Shown here in pieces: positions 55,951 to 64,000 of a stretch of DNA of 64,000 nucleotides. Every line of letters begins with the position of its first letter. Position 1 is the stretch's first letter. Origin of the DNA: Nitrosospira multiformis (lineage in GTDB: Bacteria > Pseudomonadota > Gammaproteobacteria > Burkholderiales > Nitrosomonadaceae); the NCBI RefSeq assembly GCF_003050865.1, contig NZ_QAOK01000008.1:54474-118473 (forward strand), read 5' to 3'. Made by a program: the position numbers and the translations under genes. A model generated the notes under the pieces. It had not been told where the DNA came from. It saw nothing but the letters and a program-made list of their open reading frames with translations, and did no database searches.

Positions 55951-56679
55951 ATGACAACTCCAACGGTGGTGCTGTTGCACGGCTTTCTCGGCTTCTCGCG
56001 GCGGGGGCCCATAGAACAATTTCGCGGCGTGGAAAAGGCCTTAGCCCGCAAAGATATCAAGCCCCTTATACCGGAAGTACCGGGGGCTGGAACCATAGCG
56101 GAACGCGCGGAAATACTCGCAAACAAACTTTTCCGCGGACGCGCGCCGGTTTTTGCCCTGGTCGCCCATAGTATGGGCGGGCTCGATGCCCGGTATCTCA
56201 TCAGCCACCTCGACCCGGACCGGCGTGTAAAAAGCCTGCTTACTGTTTCCACCCCGCATCGCGGTTCGCCCCTGGCACAATGGTTCCTCGAAGCCAAAGG
56301 ACCTGTTCCCGCCTGGATTCGACACATTGGGAATCCGGCGCTCGCCGAACTGACTCCCGCCGCATGCGAAGCGATGCAGATCCCGGATAGGCCGGATGTA
56401 GCCTATTCCTCCTATGCAAGCTGGCGTCCTTTGGGGGAACTCCCTTTCTGGCTTCGGCCCTATGGCAAGGTAATGCGGGAAGACAACGACGGCATGGTTC
56501 CCGTGGCCTCTGCCGGATGGGGAAAATTTCGGGGAACACTGCGCGCCGACCATATCGAGCTTCTGGGCTGGAGTCTGGCCCTGCCGGACAGGCAATCTGC
56601 ACGGCCTTTCAATCATCGCCAATTCTGGATCGAGGCTGCGAATCAAGCAATCGCTGCAGCAGAAGGTAAGGAAAGTTGA
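55951..56679 (+). CDS. alpha/beta hydrolase, lipase-like
   Basis: 242 residues from ATG 55951; a TTG at 55918 is in frame but less likely. LLHGFLGFSRRGP is the oxyanion region; VAHSMGGLDARYL is the GxSxG nucleophile elbow. Then TVSTPHRGSPLA, and DNDGMVPV with the acid. Resembles bacterial triacylglycerol lipases that lack a signal, so a cytosolic esterase or exported by another route. Followed closely by a membrane protein in the same direction. Confidence 0.85.
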   Translation: MTTPTVVLLHGFLGFSRRGPIEQFRGVEKALARKDIKPLIPEVPGAGTIAERAEILANKLFRGRAPVFALVAHSMGGLDARYLISHLDPDRRVKSLLTVSTPHRGSPLAQWFLEAKGPVPAWIRHIGNPALAELTPAACEAMQIPDRPDVAYSSYASWRPLGELPFWLRPYGKVMREDNDGMVPVASAGWGKFRGTLRADHIELLGWSLALPDRQSARPFNHRQFWIEAANQAIAAAEGKES

Positions 56680-56689
56680 AAAGACGTGT

Positions 56690-58198
56690 ATGGATCCGAA
56701 CGAGAGCAAAAAATGGGACATGCACTGGTACGATTGGCTGGTATTTGCGGTACCAACGATCTTCATCGTGAGCCTGGGACTGGAATCCGCGTTTGGGACA
56801 ACCCCGGGTCCCGGTACAGCCGCCCACCGCGATTTCCGTGCAGTCGCGCACTGGTTTGACCCGGTCTTCTTCCAGTACAACCTTATCATGACCCTGGTGG
56901 CGGTTCTGGTTGTGCCATCGCTCGCCTTGAGCTACACGATGAAGATGGCGAACCGCAAAGAATGCCGTTTGTACCGCGACGTTCCACCTGAGCGGCGCGG
57001 TGAAATCCGCCAGCGGATGGGACGAAGGGCTTCCTTTGGCACCTACAGGGGAAGCGTCTGGCTGACTACTGTCGTCGTGCTGCTCGGCAGTTCCATTCTG
57101 CTGCTGTTCAAGCCCGTTTCCTCCTCCTGCGAGCTCGGTGTGGATTTCAGTCTCGGGGCAAACATGCTGACCATGGGCCCCTTCATGGAGCTGTATGAAA
57201 CAAATCGCGATTCCTATTATTCCCACCTCGTCCGCAACCTGACGGCTTTCCAGTTCGGATTTCTCGGTGCTTACGTCTATTTCATCGGCTCCGTAGTCCG
57301 TGCCTACTTCACGATGGACCTGACTTCCAATACGTTCGTCGATGGCACCATCCGCATGATCGTCGCAAGCCTGCTGGCGCTGGTACTCTCCTTTGCGTTC
57401 GATCTGCTGCTGCCACACGAACTCGACGTGATTGCGCCCTCAACTGCTGCACCCTCCGACGTGAATGCCGGAACGCCAGCGCCTCCAACGCCTCCTGCCG
57501 GTGAGGAGCCCAGAGAAGCCACATCTCCTGAAGGATCAGGCAATGGCGAAAAACTGCTTTCGAAACAGGAAGTCCCCTTTCCTGCCAGATTGAGCCTGCT
57601 GCCCCTTGTTGCTTTTTTTCTCGGTTTCTATCCGAAACGGGCTGCGCTCGGAATTGAGCGGATCGTCGTTAAACTGACGAGAGAAATCATCCCCGCGATG
57701 AGCTACCGCGCGCTGCCGCTTTCCATGCTGGCAGGAATGAGCTACTCGCATGAATTGAGACTGGAGCGGGAAGGATTCGATAATATCGAAAACCTCAGCA
57801 ATGCTGACCCTGTGGACTTGGCGATACGCACCTGCTTCAGCTATAGCCAGTTGAAGCAATGGATCGATCAGGCCTGGCTGGCCTCCCATCTGCGTGAAGA
57901 TTATCCCGGTTTCGCGCAGCGGACAGGCATCACGAACAGTGAGGAGCTTCACTGTTTTTTCTCCACCTGCGAAGCCTCACATACCGATGGGGTGGAACAA
58001 TTGCTGGCCGCCCTGTCAGCAGACACGGCAACTATCGCTTCGTGGAGATTGAGGCTCAATACTCTCCGGATACTGCTGAATACAAACTCTTCCCCGCAGG
58101 AGAACAAGCACGATCTCACCGAAAGGGAACACAGAGCGCCTGATATTGCGCGTCCCGAAGCAGGAACTGGCTCACCTAAATCACAAACAGATCGATAA
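56690..58198 (+). CDS. unrecognised membrane protein
   Basis: 502 residues. Four membrane segments are suggested (about 16-32, 63-82, 125-142, 225-245), with a longer mid region. A Pro/Ala-rich linker (about 260-290) leads to a hydrophobic stretch (about 305-320) and a soluble tail containing [45 protein letters not shown] sequence, which looks like a helix-hairpin-helix or SAM-like module. Only 10 bases after the lipase gene. Its end overlaps the convergent PrpD gene by 23 bases. Function unknown. Confidence 0.65.
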   Translation: MDPNESKKWDMHWYDWLVFAVPTIFIVSLGLESAFGTTPGPGTAAHRDFRAVAHWFDPVFFQYNLIMTLVAVLVVPSLALSYTMKMANRKECRLYRDVPPERRGEIRQRMGRRASFGTYRGSVWLTTVVVLLGSSILLLFKPVSSSCELGVDFSLGANMLTMGPFMELYETNRDSYYSHLVRNLTAFQFGFLGAYVYFIGSVVRAYFTMDLTSNTFVDGTIRMIVASLLALVLSFAFDLLLPHELDVIAPSTAAPSDVNAGTPAPPTPPAGEEPREATSPEGSGNGEKLLSKQEVPFPARLSLLPLVAFFLGFYPKRAALGIERIVVKLTREIIPAMSYRALPLSMLAGMSYSHELRLEREGFDNIENLSNADPVDLAIRTCFSYSQLKQWIDQAWLASHLREDYPGFAQRTGITNSEELHCFFSTCEASHTDGVEQLLAALSADTATIASWRLRLNTLRILLNTNSSPQENKHDLTEREHRAPDIARPEAGTGSPKSQTDR

Positions 58199-59627
58199 AC
58201 TCGTGAACCGGCATCGCTTCCAGTCTATTTTGATCACGGCAGGCGTTCATGATTGCCTCGCACTGATGGGCCGGGAAACGGCGCGCAAGATTGATTCTGA
58301 ACTTTTCTTCCAGTAGCGGAATGCCTTCGCTTCGACGCAGCCTGTGGCCGACGGGATACTCCACCACCACTTCCTCCAGTTTACTGCCGTCCTTGAATTC
58401 CAGTGTAAGACCGTTTGCAATGGAACGTTTTTCAGGATCGTAATAATCCTTTGTGAACTGCGGGTCCTCGACGCAGATTATTTTGTCCCGCAATTCATCG
58501 ATGCGTGGGTCAGCGGCCACGGCATCCTCATAATCGGCAGACGTAAGCCTGCCGAAAATAAGCGGCACCGCAACGATATACTGCATGCAATGGTCGCGGT
58601 CGGCTGGGCTGCTGAGCGGACCCTTCTTGTCGATGATACGGGTTGCGGCTTCGTGGGTACGAATCGTTATTTTCCGGATATCGGCAATCTGATCCTTCAC
58701 CCGCGGGTATAGTTGCATCGCACACTCCGCCGCCGTCTGAGAGTGGAATTCGGCGGGGAACGAAATCTTGAGCAGCACATTTTCCATCACATAGGAACGC
58801 CATCGTTCGATGGGCCTCTGGAATTTGAAAGGCTCTCCCTTGAACAGCACGTCGTAGAACCCCCAGGTTTTCGCAGTAAGTGCTGAAGGATAGCCTGTCT
58901 CCCCCTTGAGGGTGATCAGCGCGAGCCATACTGCGCGGCTGGTGGCATCCCCCGCGGCCCAGGATTTGCGCGAGCCGGTGTTGGGCGCATGACGATACGT
59001 GCGCAGCGCCTGCCCATCCACCCACGCCTGGGAAAGCGCGTCGATGATCTGGTCGCGGCTGCCGCCTAACAGATGCGTTACGACGGCAGTGGATGCGGCT
59101 TTAACCAGCACCACATGATCCAGTCCCACCTTGTTGAAGCTGTTTTCCAAAGCGAGGCAACCCTGAATCTCGTATGCTTTTATCATCGCGGTCAATACAT
59201 CGCGCATGAGCGGTCGCTGCCTCCCGCTCGTGGCACTGCGCGAAAGCCAGTCGGCTACAGCCAGTATGGCGCCAAGATTATCCGATGGATGGCCCCATTC
59301 CGCAGCCAGCCAGGTATCGTTGAAATCGAGCCAACGAATCATCGTGCCGATATTGAAGGCCGCTTCCACCGGATCGAGCTGAAACCGTGTACCCGGAATC
59401 CTCGCGCCACCCTTAGATTCGGCGGCACCGGGCACAAGCGGCCCAAGCAGCTTGGTGCAGGCCGGATACGCAAGCGCTTCCATGGCGCACCCCAGAGAAT
59501 CCATCAGGCAGTGGCGGGCGGTAGCGTAAGCCAGATCGCTTTGGATATCCCGCCCTACGACGTAATCTGCAATGTCGACCAGAACCTGGTCAGGTTGGGG
59601 ACGGATGTTGAAGGACGCGGATGACAT
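58176..59627 (-). CDS. prpD: MmgE/PrpD family protein (2-methylcitrate dehydratase-like)
   Basis: About 483 residues, the length of PrpD. It begins [31 protein letters not shown] and has [19 protein letters not shown] and the later [13 protein letters not shown]. PrpD dehydrates 2-methylcitrate, and some also act on citrate. No prpB or prpC lies within the window, so it is not in a methylcitrate operon here. ATG 59625-59627 or GTG 59633 could be the start. Confidence 0.88.
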   Translation of the reverse strand: MSSASFNIRPQPDQVLVDIADYVVGRDIQSDLAYATARHCLMDSLGCAMEALAYPACTKLLGPLVPGAAESKGGARIPGTRFQLDPVEAAFNIGTMIRWLDFNDTWLAAEWGHPSDNLGAILAVADWLSRSATSGRQRPLMRDVLTAMIKAYEIQGCLALENSFNKVGLDHVVLVKAASTAVVTHLLGGSRDQIIDALSQAWVDGQALRTYRHAPNTGSRKSWAAGDATSRAVWLALITLKGETGYPSALTAKTWGFYDVLFKGEPFKFQRPIERWRSYVMENVLLKISFPAEFHSQTAAECAMQLYPRVKDQIADIRKITIRTHEAATRIIDKKGPLSSPADRDHCMQYIVAVPLIFGRLTSADYEDAVAADPRIDELRDKIICVEDPQFTKDYYDPEKRSIANGLTLEFKDGSKLEEVVVEYPVGHRLRRSEGIPLLEEKFRINLARRFPAHQCEAIMNACRDQNRLEAMPVHEFIDLFVI

Positions 59628-59867
59628 GGGCACATATTATAGAGGAGCCTGCGCCTCCAACAAGAAGAGTCTGTGCGGCGAAAGAAGAAGCTGCTCTTCC
59701 TTCTTGACGTTGAATTATTCCAGCATGACAACCAAAGCGCCGGTGATGCGTTATATCCGCATTAACATCGATCCAGCCAGAATTTTTTTTGCTCATGGAA
59801 CGGTCCAAGTCATACATAGAAAGAGAGGAGTGATTTCAATGGCTGGAATCGCAAAGTGGAGACTGGC

Positions 59868-60407
59868 ATGAAAAAAATGGGATTCATGTACGCTTTCCTC
59901 ATTTTACTCGGATTGTTTTCGGCACCCGCGGCATGGGCAGACAAGGGGGGTCACTACGGGGGTCACTATGGGGGTCACTACGGGGGTCACTACGGGGGTC
60001 CCTACGGGGGTCACCACCATGGGGGCCATTGGGGCAACCCCGGATTGGCTTTCGGACTGGGAGTATGGGGCGGCTATGGTCTGGGTTATTACGGAAGAGC
60101 GCCCTACTATCCGCCTTATTACCGCTACGGACCACCTTACGGTTACGCGCCCTACGGCTATCCGGCTTACGGGTTTTCCCCCTGGTATGGCTACACCCCC
60201 GGCTACGCGTATCCACCTATGGCGCCACTGGTCGTAACGCCGGCACAGCCCCCTGTTTACATCCAGCAGCCACCGGGGATCCAATCCCAACACCAACCGC
60301 CGGCGATCAGTTACTGGCATTATTGCCGCAATCCCGAAGGCTATTATCCCTATGTCAAAAATTGCACTGAAGGCTGGCTGCAGGTAGCGCCTCAACCTGA
60401 TCAATGA
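59868..60407 (+). CDS. exported Gly-His-Tyr repeat protein
   Basis: 179 residues from ATG 59868. Signal MKKMGFMYAFLILLGLFSAP then AAWAD. Six tandem GGHY-type units (residues about 27-50) are followed by a long Gly/Tyr/Pro-rich stretch and a compact end, SYWHYCRNPEGYYPYVKNC then EGWLQVAP, which is a recurring C-terminal module with two Cys in many proteobacterial exported proteins. The His-rich repeats suggest metal binding. It overlaps the next gene by four bases. Confidence 0.8.
   Translation: MKKMGFMYAFLILLGLFSAPAAWADKGGHYGGHYGGHYGGHYGGPYGGHHHGGHWGNPGLAFGLGVWGGYGLGYYGRAPYYPPYYRYGPPYGYAPYGYPAYGFSPWYGYTPGYAYPPMAPLVVTPAQPPVYIQQPPGIQSQHQPPAISYWHYCRNPEGYYPYVKNCTEGWLQVAPQPDQ
59946..60017 (+). 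repeat. six tandem 12-base repeats in the coding region
   Basis: Six copies of GGGGGTCACTAC (units five and six with one change), each giving Gly-Gly-His-Tyr. In-frame by three times four, so gain or loss of a unit changes the length by four residues without a frameshift. Confidence 0.9.
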
Positions 60408-61096
60408 GCGGAACCATCATGATCCAATCCATATTCAGGAAATCCCTGGTTTCAGATAAAGTCCGGTGGGCGGAGTTATTCCCGGAGTTGTCCCCGAGGT
60501 TGTGCCTCCCGCTGCTCGTGCTCGCTTCGCTCACCGCCTGTGTCGGTATGCCAACAGGTCCCAGCATGATGGCCCTGCCGGGCACAGGAAGAAGCTTCGA
60601 CGAGTTCCGCTACGACGACTACCTCTGCCGGCAGTTTGCTTATGACCAGGTTAGAGGAAATACACCGAGTCGCGCTTCGATATCCAGTGGAGTGGGAAGC
60701 GCCGCCGTAGGTGCTGGAGTAGGCGCTGCGGCTGGCGCTGCTCTGGGCGGTGGGCGCGGCGCAGCGATCGGGGCCGGTACCGGCGCGTTGGCAGGAAGCC
60801 TGGCTGGCATCGGTAGTGCGGGAGCCTCGGGTTCGATTTCCCAGGATCGTTATGACGCCGCCTACGTGCAGTGCATGTATGCCAAGGGACATCAGGTGCC
60901 GGTATACGGCCAGGTCACGAACAGCTATCCAGGAGGTCGTTACACCTCCCCTTCTTATTCGCCTTATTCCTCTTCCTACCCGCCTCCGCCGCCCGGGCCG
61001 CAGGGAACAGTGAGCATACCTCCGCCACCGCCCGGCGTTCCTCCCCCGCCACCGCCAGGGAAGATACTGAGAAGCGTTCAACCTCCCGGGCGTTAA
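60404..61096 (+). CDS. glycine-zipper outer-membrane lipoprotein-like protein
   Basis: 230 residues. Start ATG 60404 overlaps the upstream stop by four bases. A lipobox-like ASLTAC lies near residue 46, later than usual, so an inner start (for example 60419) is possible. Then a glycine-zipper (VGSAAVGAGVGAAAGAALGGG, GAGTGALAGSLAG), a Cys pair module (YDDYLCRQFAYDQV, YVQCMYAKGHQVPVYG), and a Pro-rich tail. Likely a membrane-anchored envelope protein working with the upstream repeat protein. Confidence 0.75.
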   Translation: MSGTIMIQSIFRKSLVSDKVRWAELFPELSPRLCLPLLVLASLTACVGMPTGPSMMALPGTGRSFDEFRYDDYLCRQFAYDQVRGNTPSRASISSGVGSAAVGAGVGAAAGAALGGGRGAAIGAGTGALAGSLAGIGSAGASGSISQDRYDAAYVQCMYAKGHQVPVYGQVTNSYPGGRYTSPSYSPYSSSYPPPPPGPQGTVSIPPPPPGVPPPPPPGKILRSVQPPGR

Positions 61097-61191
61097 TATC
61101 GCAGAAAGCCGGAAAATCCGAGGGCTGGGCGCCTATTAATAGAATAGGACACCAATGATTCCAGCATAGTTATCGCAAATCGCGGTGCACG

Positions 61192-62547
61192 TCATTGCAG
61201 CTGCCGGATCAATCCGGGTAATTCGGCGAAATCATCGAACCAAACCGGTCGCACACCAAACTCAAGATATTTGGCGGACTCGGCTTCGATCTCGCTCCTG
61301 TCCGGCTCCTTTCCTTTCCGGTCTCGCGGCCATTTCAGCAATGCATAGTGATAGCGCCCCGGGTATTCCGCGAAGGCCTCACGCAGGAGGCCGTTCATCG
61401 CTTCATCGGCAAACGAACATCCTATATAAAGCGCAATGCGCACAGGATTCGCCAGGAATCCGTCGTAGACCGCTTCCAATATCCTTGATCGCGGCCCTTT
61501 GTACGTCGTGAGGTACTGGGAAGTGGAAAATACAAAGCGCACATTCGTGATCATGAACAGCCGCCGCGGCGTAAAACCGTGAAGATGAAAGATAGGCTCA
61601 TGCCATGAACTCTTCTGAGCGAGTTCATCCGGATTGCCCCGCAGCTTGTCACCCTTCATCGCCCAGGCGGCGTGCGGGATTTTCTGCTCCGCGAGCGCTT
61701 CCGACATCAGTGCATCGATATTGTAGGTGATAATTGAATCCCATCCGGGAAACAAACCAGGACCGCGCACGCGTACCTCTTGCGCCTGCGCCAGTTCGGC
61801 AATAACCCGATGGACTTCGCTTGGCTCTTTCGCACGTGTATAGATGATTTTCGTGAGCAAGCGAAAAAGGTGCTGGCCGCAAAGATCGTAGCAGACCTGC
61901 GCCCCGTGCATGAGCGTCTCGACATCGGTTGAAGAATCTTTGGCCTTGACCTCGGCAAGGACGTTCCTCGCGGTTTGTTCCTGCTCAGCCGTATAGCGCT
62001 TCACTTCGCTGACGCGTTGCTCGAAACGCCAGGTTCCCGTTCCGCCCGTGCGCACCGTGCCGTCGGGAAGAAACTCGATAGGCGGCTGAGCCGGATTGTC
62101 AGCGGCGGGAACGGACTCGTAGAACTCCAGACCCTTGTCGAGCGTTTCCTCCAGCATCAAACGCACCAGTTCGGGCCAGGAGGGCGCCCCTGCGTCCATC
62201 GAGACCCCTGCCCCCAGCACGAGCGATAACGTGCTCGAGCCACGAATCAAGCGCAGCAGCCCGAGATCGAAATCCCGCACCTGCCATCCCAGGCGATCCC
62301 GAATTTCATCCACATAGGGTAGCGCCCGTCGCACCTCCAAGCGGATATCCGGCAGCGGTTTGGATAAGGGAGACGGGCTGCCGCGGTAGATCCCATTGAT
62401 GTAGCTTTCAAGTTCCAGAAGAGCAGCAGCGGGATCATCATCGGCTGCAAGTCGCGTTAGCAGCGCATCGTTGCCGCCATGCAGCGCTTTCTCCCAGTCA
62501 GAGTGCTGCTCTGACGAATGAGGGATCAGGGATGGGTTCAGCGGCAT
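61192..62547 (-). CDS. SIR2-domain protein (SIR2_2 type)
   Basis: 451 residues. After about 105 helical residues comes a SIR2 fold: GAGVSMDAG (112-120), TYNID (274-278), HLHG (321-324, His323 the likely catalytic one), GCSFAD (376-381). The insertion of about 100 residues between the NAD-binding motif and TYNID is helical. Proteins of this type often act as NAD-degrading effectors in phage defence rather than as deacetylases; here this is inference from domain class and from nearby IS and broken gene. ATG with GAGGAAG upstream. Confidence 0.85.
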   Translation of the reverse strand: MPLNPSLIPHSSEQHSDWEKALHGGNDALLTRLAADDDPAAALLELESYINGIYRGSPSPLSKPLPDIRLEVRRALPYVDEIRDRLGWQVRDFDLGLLRLIRGSSTLSLVLGAGVSMDAGAPSWPELVRLMLEETLDKGLEFYESVPAADNPAQPPIEFLPDGTVRTGGTGTWRFEQRVSEVKRYTAEQEQTARNVLAEVKAKDSSTDVETLMHGAQVCYDLCGQHLFRLLTKIIYTRAKEPSEVHRVIAELAQAQEVRVRGPGLFPGWDSIITYNIDALMSEALAEQKIPHAAWAMKGDKLRGNPDELAQKSSWHEPIFHLHGFTPRRLFMITNVRFVFSTSQYLTTYKGPRSRILEAVYDGFLANPVRIALYIGCSFADEAMNGLLREAFAEYPGRYHYALLKWPRDRKGKEPDRSEIEAESAKYLEFGVRPVWFDDFAELPGLIRQLQ

Positions 62548-62879
62548 TTCTGCTTCCTCAGTGCTTAACCGATGTTTTTAGCTACGATGGAAGAAATGTC
62601 ATAAATTTCTTTTCCGCACGGCAAGGCATTACCCATATCAATATAGTTCATTTCCTGACCGAACTTGATGCCCTCCATTTATCTTGCCCTCTCGTGAACC
62701 AGGGATTGGATGCCTCACTGCGCGGGAATTAGACAGTATTGTCTGCACTAAAGGTATGAGTCAGGTAGCCCCGATGCATCGCCGATTAATAGGTAAAAGG
62801 TATCACGGGAAAAGCTCATCAATTTGCAAAGCGACACACTGCAAGTTCGGCTACCAGATTAAGCAGTCCTACCTTGTAT
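62548..62879. other. intergenic between SIR2 gene and gene fragment
   Basis: 332 bases with no confident gene. A short frame (62684-63133 +) is antisense to the fragment and not supported. Likely holds the SIR2 promoter. Confidence 0.4.
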
Positions 62880-63569
62880 TTAATTTTGTTGAACACTACT
62901 CATGGGGTTACCTCTCATGGGGTTACCTCTTTGTGCTTTCGCGTAGTGACTCGAGTCATAGCATACCGGCATTCCAATCCTGCATGACCCAATCTGCCCA
63001 AAGTCACTGGACACATTCAGGCCAAGGTAGCTTAGATATGCTGCGCCCCCAAGGCTATAAGGACGGCACACCGAGTAGACTTGGAAGCCAAGTTGATTGC
63101 AAATGCCTAGCTGCAGATGTCCGCCAATTGTAGGGTTATCGGAATTCTCGACTTCATCTGATATCACATTCTTAGGTGCCCTCCACCACGATATATCCTT
63201 CAACCTCTCTCTTCGAAAGGCTTCGATGTTTTTCCTTATCCTCGACTTATCAGCGCCTAACAGGAAGACAAAGTCATCCCCTTGATCGTCTGGGTGTTTT
63301 TCTAATTTATATTCCAGTTCGCCCTGATTGATTGAGGGGGTGAGGTAGTACATCTTCAGCTTATGTTCCACCGGACAGAAGCCAATGATCGCAACCTCAC
63401 ACTCTGCTCGCTTGCATGCAACAACTCCAAGTTCCTTTACATAAAGCTGCAAAAGTTTAAGTGCAAACTCGGCTATGTCATCCAGTGCGGGGGGAATAGC
63501 AATAGATATTACACTGGTGAGACATGTGGATAGCGCAGAGCTCAATGTAAGTCCAACGATTGAGTTTCC
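62880..63569 (-). pseudogene. 3' part of an unrecognised gene, cut by an IS3-family element
   Basis: The frame is open from the IS border at 63569 (a codon boundary) through to a stop at 62880, 229 codons. It has no good start: a TTG at 63545 lacks a ribosome site. The protein part has ALDDIAEFALKLLQLY, AEVAIIGF-like ECEVAIIGFCPVEHKL, DFVFLLGADKSRIRK and NSDNPTIGGHLQLGICN, which loosely recall Ntn-hydrolase-like sensor proteins. The 5' part should lie beyond the IS outside the window. The tail has two RGNPM units from a 15-base duplication. Confidence 0.6.
62899..62928 (-). repeat. perfect tandem 15-base duplication
   Basis: TCATGGGGTTACCTC occurs twice back to back (62899-62913 and 62914-62928), near the 3' end of the gene fragment; it adds five residues in frame. 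Confidence 0.85.
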
Positions 63570-64000
63570 TGAATCGCCCCGGTTTTCGTGGAGGCTTTTT
63601 GGTTTAAGTTAAACTTCTACCGTGGCCTTTTGGACCAATTGCTGATAATAGTTTGCTTCTGCTTCGGCTGGCGGAATGTAACCGACAGGTTCGAGTAACC
63701 GGTGATGGTTAAACCACGAAACCCATTCCAGCGTAGCCAGTTCGACCGATGCCCGGGTTTTCCAGGGGCCGCGACGGTGAATTACTTCGGCCTTGTACAA
63801 CCCGTTGATGGTTTCAGCCAAGGCATTGTCATAGCTGTCTCCACGACTACCCACGGAGGGCTCAAGACCGGCCTCGGCGAGGCGCTCTGTATAACGGATA
63901 GAGACGTATTGAGAGCCCCTGTCGCTATGATGCACCAGGCCATCGGTTTTCTCCGGCTGGCGGGCATACAACGCCTGCTCCAGGGCATCGAGCACGAAGT
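63570..64000 (-). mobile_element. IS3-family insertion sequence, one end (runs off the window)
   Basis: The border TGAATCGCCCCGG at 63570 matches the TGAAxCGCCCCGG-type terminal inverted repeat of IS3-family elements, followed within 40 bases by the transposase stop. The other end and the target duplication are outside the window. Confidence 0.75.
63609..64000 (-). CDS. IS3-family transposase OrfB, C-terminal part (partial)
   Basis: At least 130 residues, open at the window edge. The DDE integrase core is visible: HHSDRGSQY with the second Asp region, SRGDSYDNALAETINGLYKAE with the catalytic Glu, then WVSWFNHHRLLEPVGYIPPAEAE. This is the typical OrfB ending of IS3/IS51-like elements. No frameshift is visible in this part. 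Confidence 0.92.
   Translation of the reverse strand, partial: FVLDALEQALYARQPEKTDGLVHHSDRGSQYVSIRYTERLAEAGLEPSVGSRGDSYDNALAETINGLYKAEVIHRRGPWKTRASVELATLEWVSWFNHHRLLEPVGYIPPAEAEANYYQQLVQKATVEV

Noticed and set aside
62684..63133. Plus-strand frame opposite the IS-cut fragment
   Set aside because: Low-complexity translation and antisense to a frame with protein-like character; no start site support.

Overview
The window looks like a chromosomal segment of a betaproteobacterium. Gene content (AttEFGH-like exporter with lipocalin, archease-RtcB pair, a degraded PEP-CTERM gene, pcnB-folK-panBC order, alginate-export-type porin) suggests Nitrosomonadaceae, perhaps Nitrosospira. That placement is inference from recognised families; no ammonia-oxidation or ribosomal marker gene is present to prove it.

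Layout. 1-5.7 kb: partial O-methyltransferase, rnk, chrA, an outer-membrane alginate-export-type barrel, a small lysozyme-like protein and apt. 5.8-8.1 kb: tRNA-Ser(GGA) followed by an unrecognised membrane protein. 8.1-10.2 kb: a Tat-exported tyrosinase with a small exported partner. 10.3-12.8 kb: a RES/Xre toxin-antitoxin pair and a GlxA-type regulator divergent from a small monooxygenase-fold protein. 13.1-16.7 kb: exported dienelactone hydrolase, DHH phosphoesterase, and an APH-like/P-loop kinase fusion. 17.0-19.8 kb: a compact operon of a C39-like cysteine peptidase, a GCS2-type carboxylate-amine ligase and an N-formylglutamate amidohydrolase. 19.8-25.0 kb, minus strand: NAD salvage (pncB, pncA), ribosome hibernation (HPF fused to a cold-shock domain), a universal stress protein, and RNA repair (rtcB, archease). 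25.2-28.3 kb: PolX, a phosphoribosyltransferase, and an acidic protein made of two repeats. 28.4-32.9 kb: AttEFGH-like ABC exporter operon ending in an AttH-type lipocalin. 32.9-37.2 kb: djlA, a glutathione transferase, a three-lipoprotein operon of lower GC, and a decayed PEP-CTERM gene. 37.2-42.3 kb: ettA, a small exported acidic protein divergent from a SUMF1-domain protein, murA and ridA. 42.3-49.7 kb: recG, an orphan ABC ATPase, then pcnB-folK-dNK-panB-panC. 49.8-59.6 kb: Cys-rich lipoprotein, a Crp-type regulator with a good sigma-54 promoter, acnA, an SDR, a lipase-like hydrolase, an unknown membrane protein and a PrpD homologue. 59.8-64 kb: a Gly/His/Tyr-repeat exported protein with a glycine-zipper lipoprotein, a SIR2-domain protein, a gene fragment cut by an IS3-family element, and the IS itself running off the window.

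How genes fit together. Most of the window is housekeeping: cofactor synthesis (panBC, folK, pncAB), RNA metabolism (pcnB, rtcB), wall synthesis (murA), and repair (recG, polX). The accessory-looking parts are the segment after tRNA-Ser, the RES/Xre pair, the lipoprotein trio with its neighbouring decayed PEP-CTERM gene, and the right end with SIR2 and the IS. The least explained units are the peptidase-amidoligase-amidohydrolase operon, which lacks the ATP-grasp partner I would expect, and the SIR2/IS-disrupted pair. Short CT/AG-rich palindromes recur between genes at about 16.85, 38.99 and 40.45 kb.
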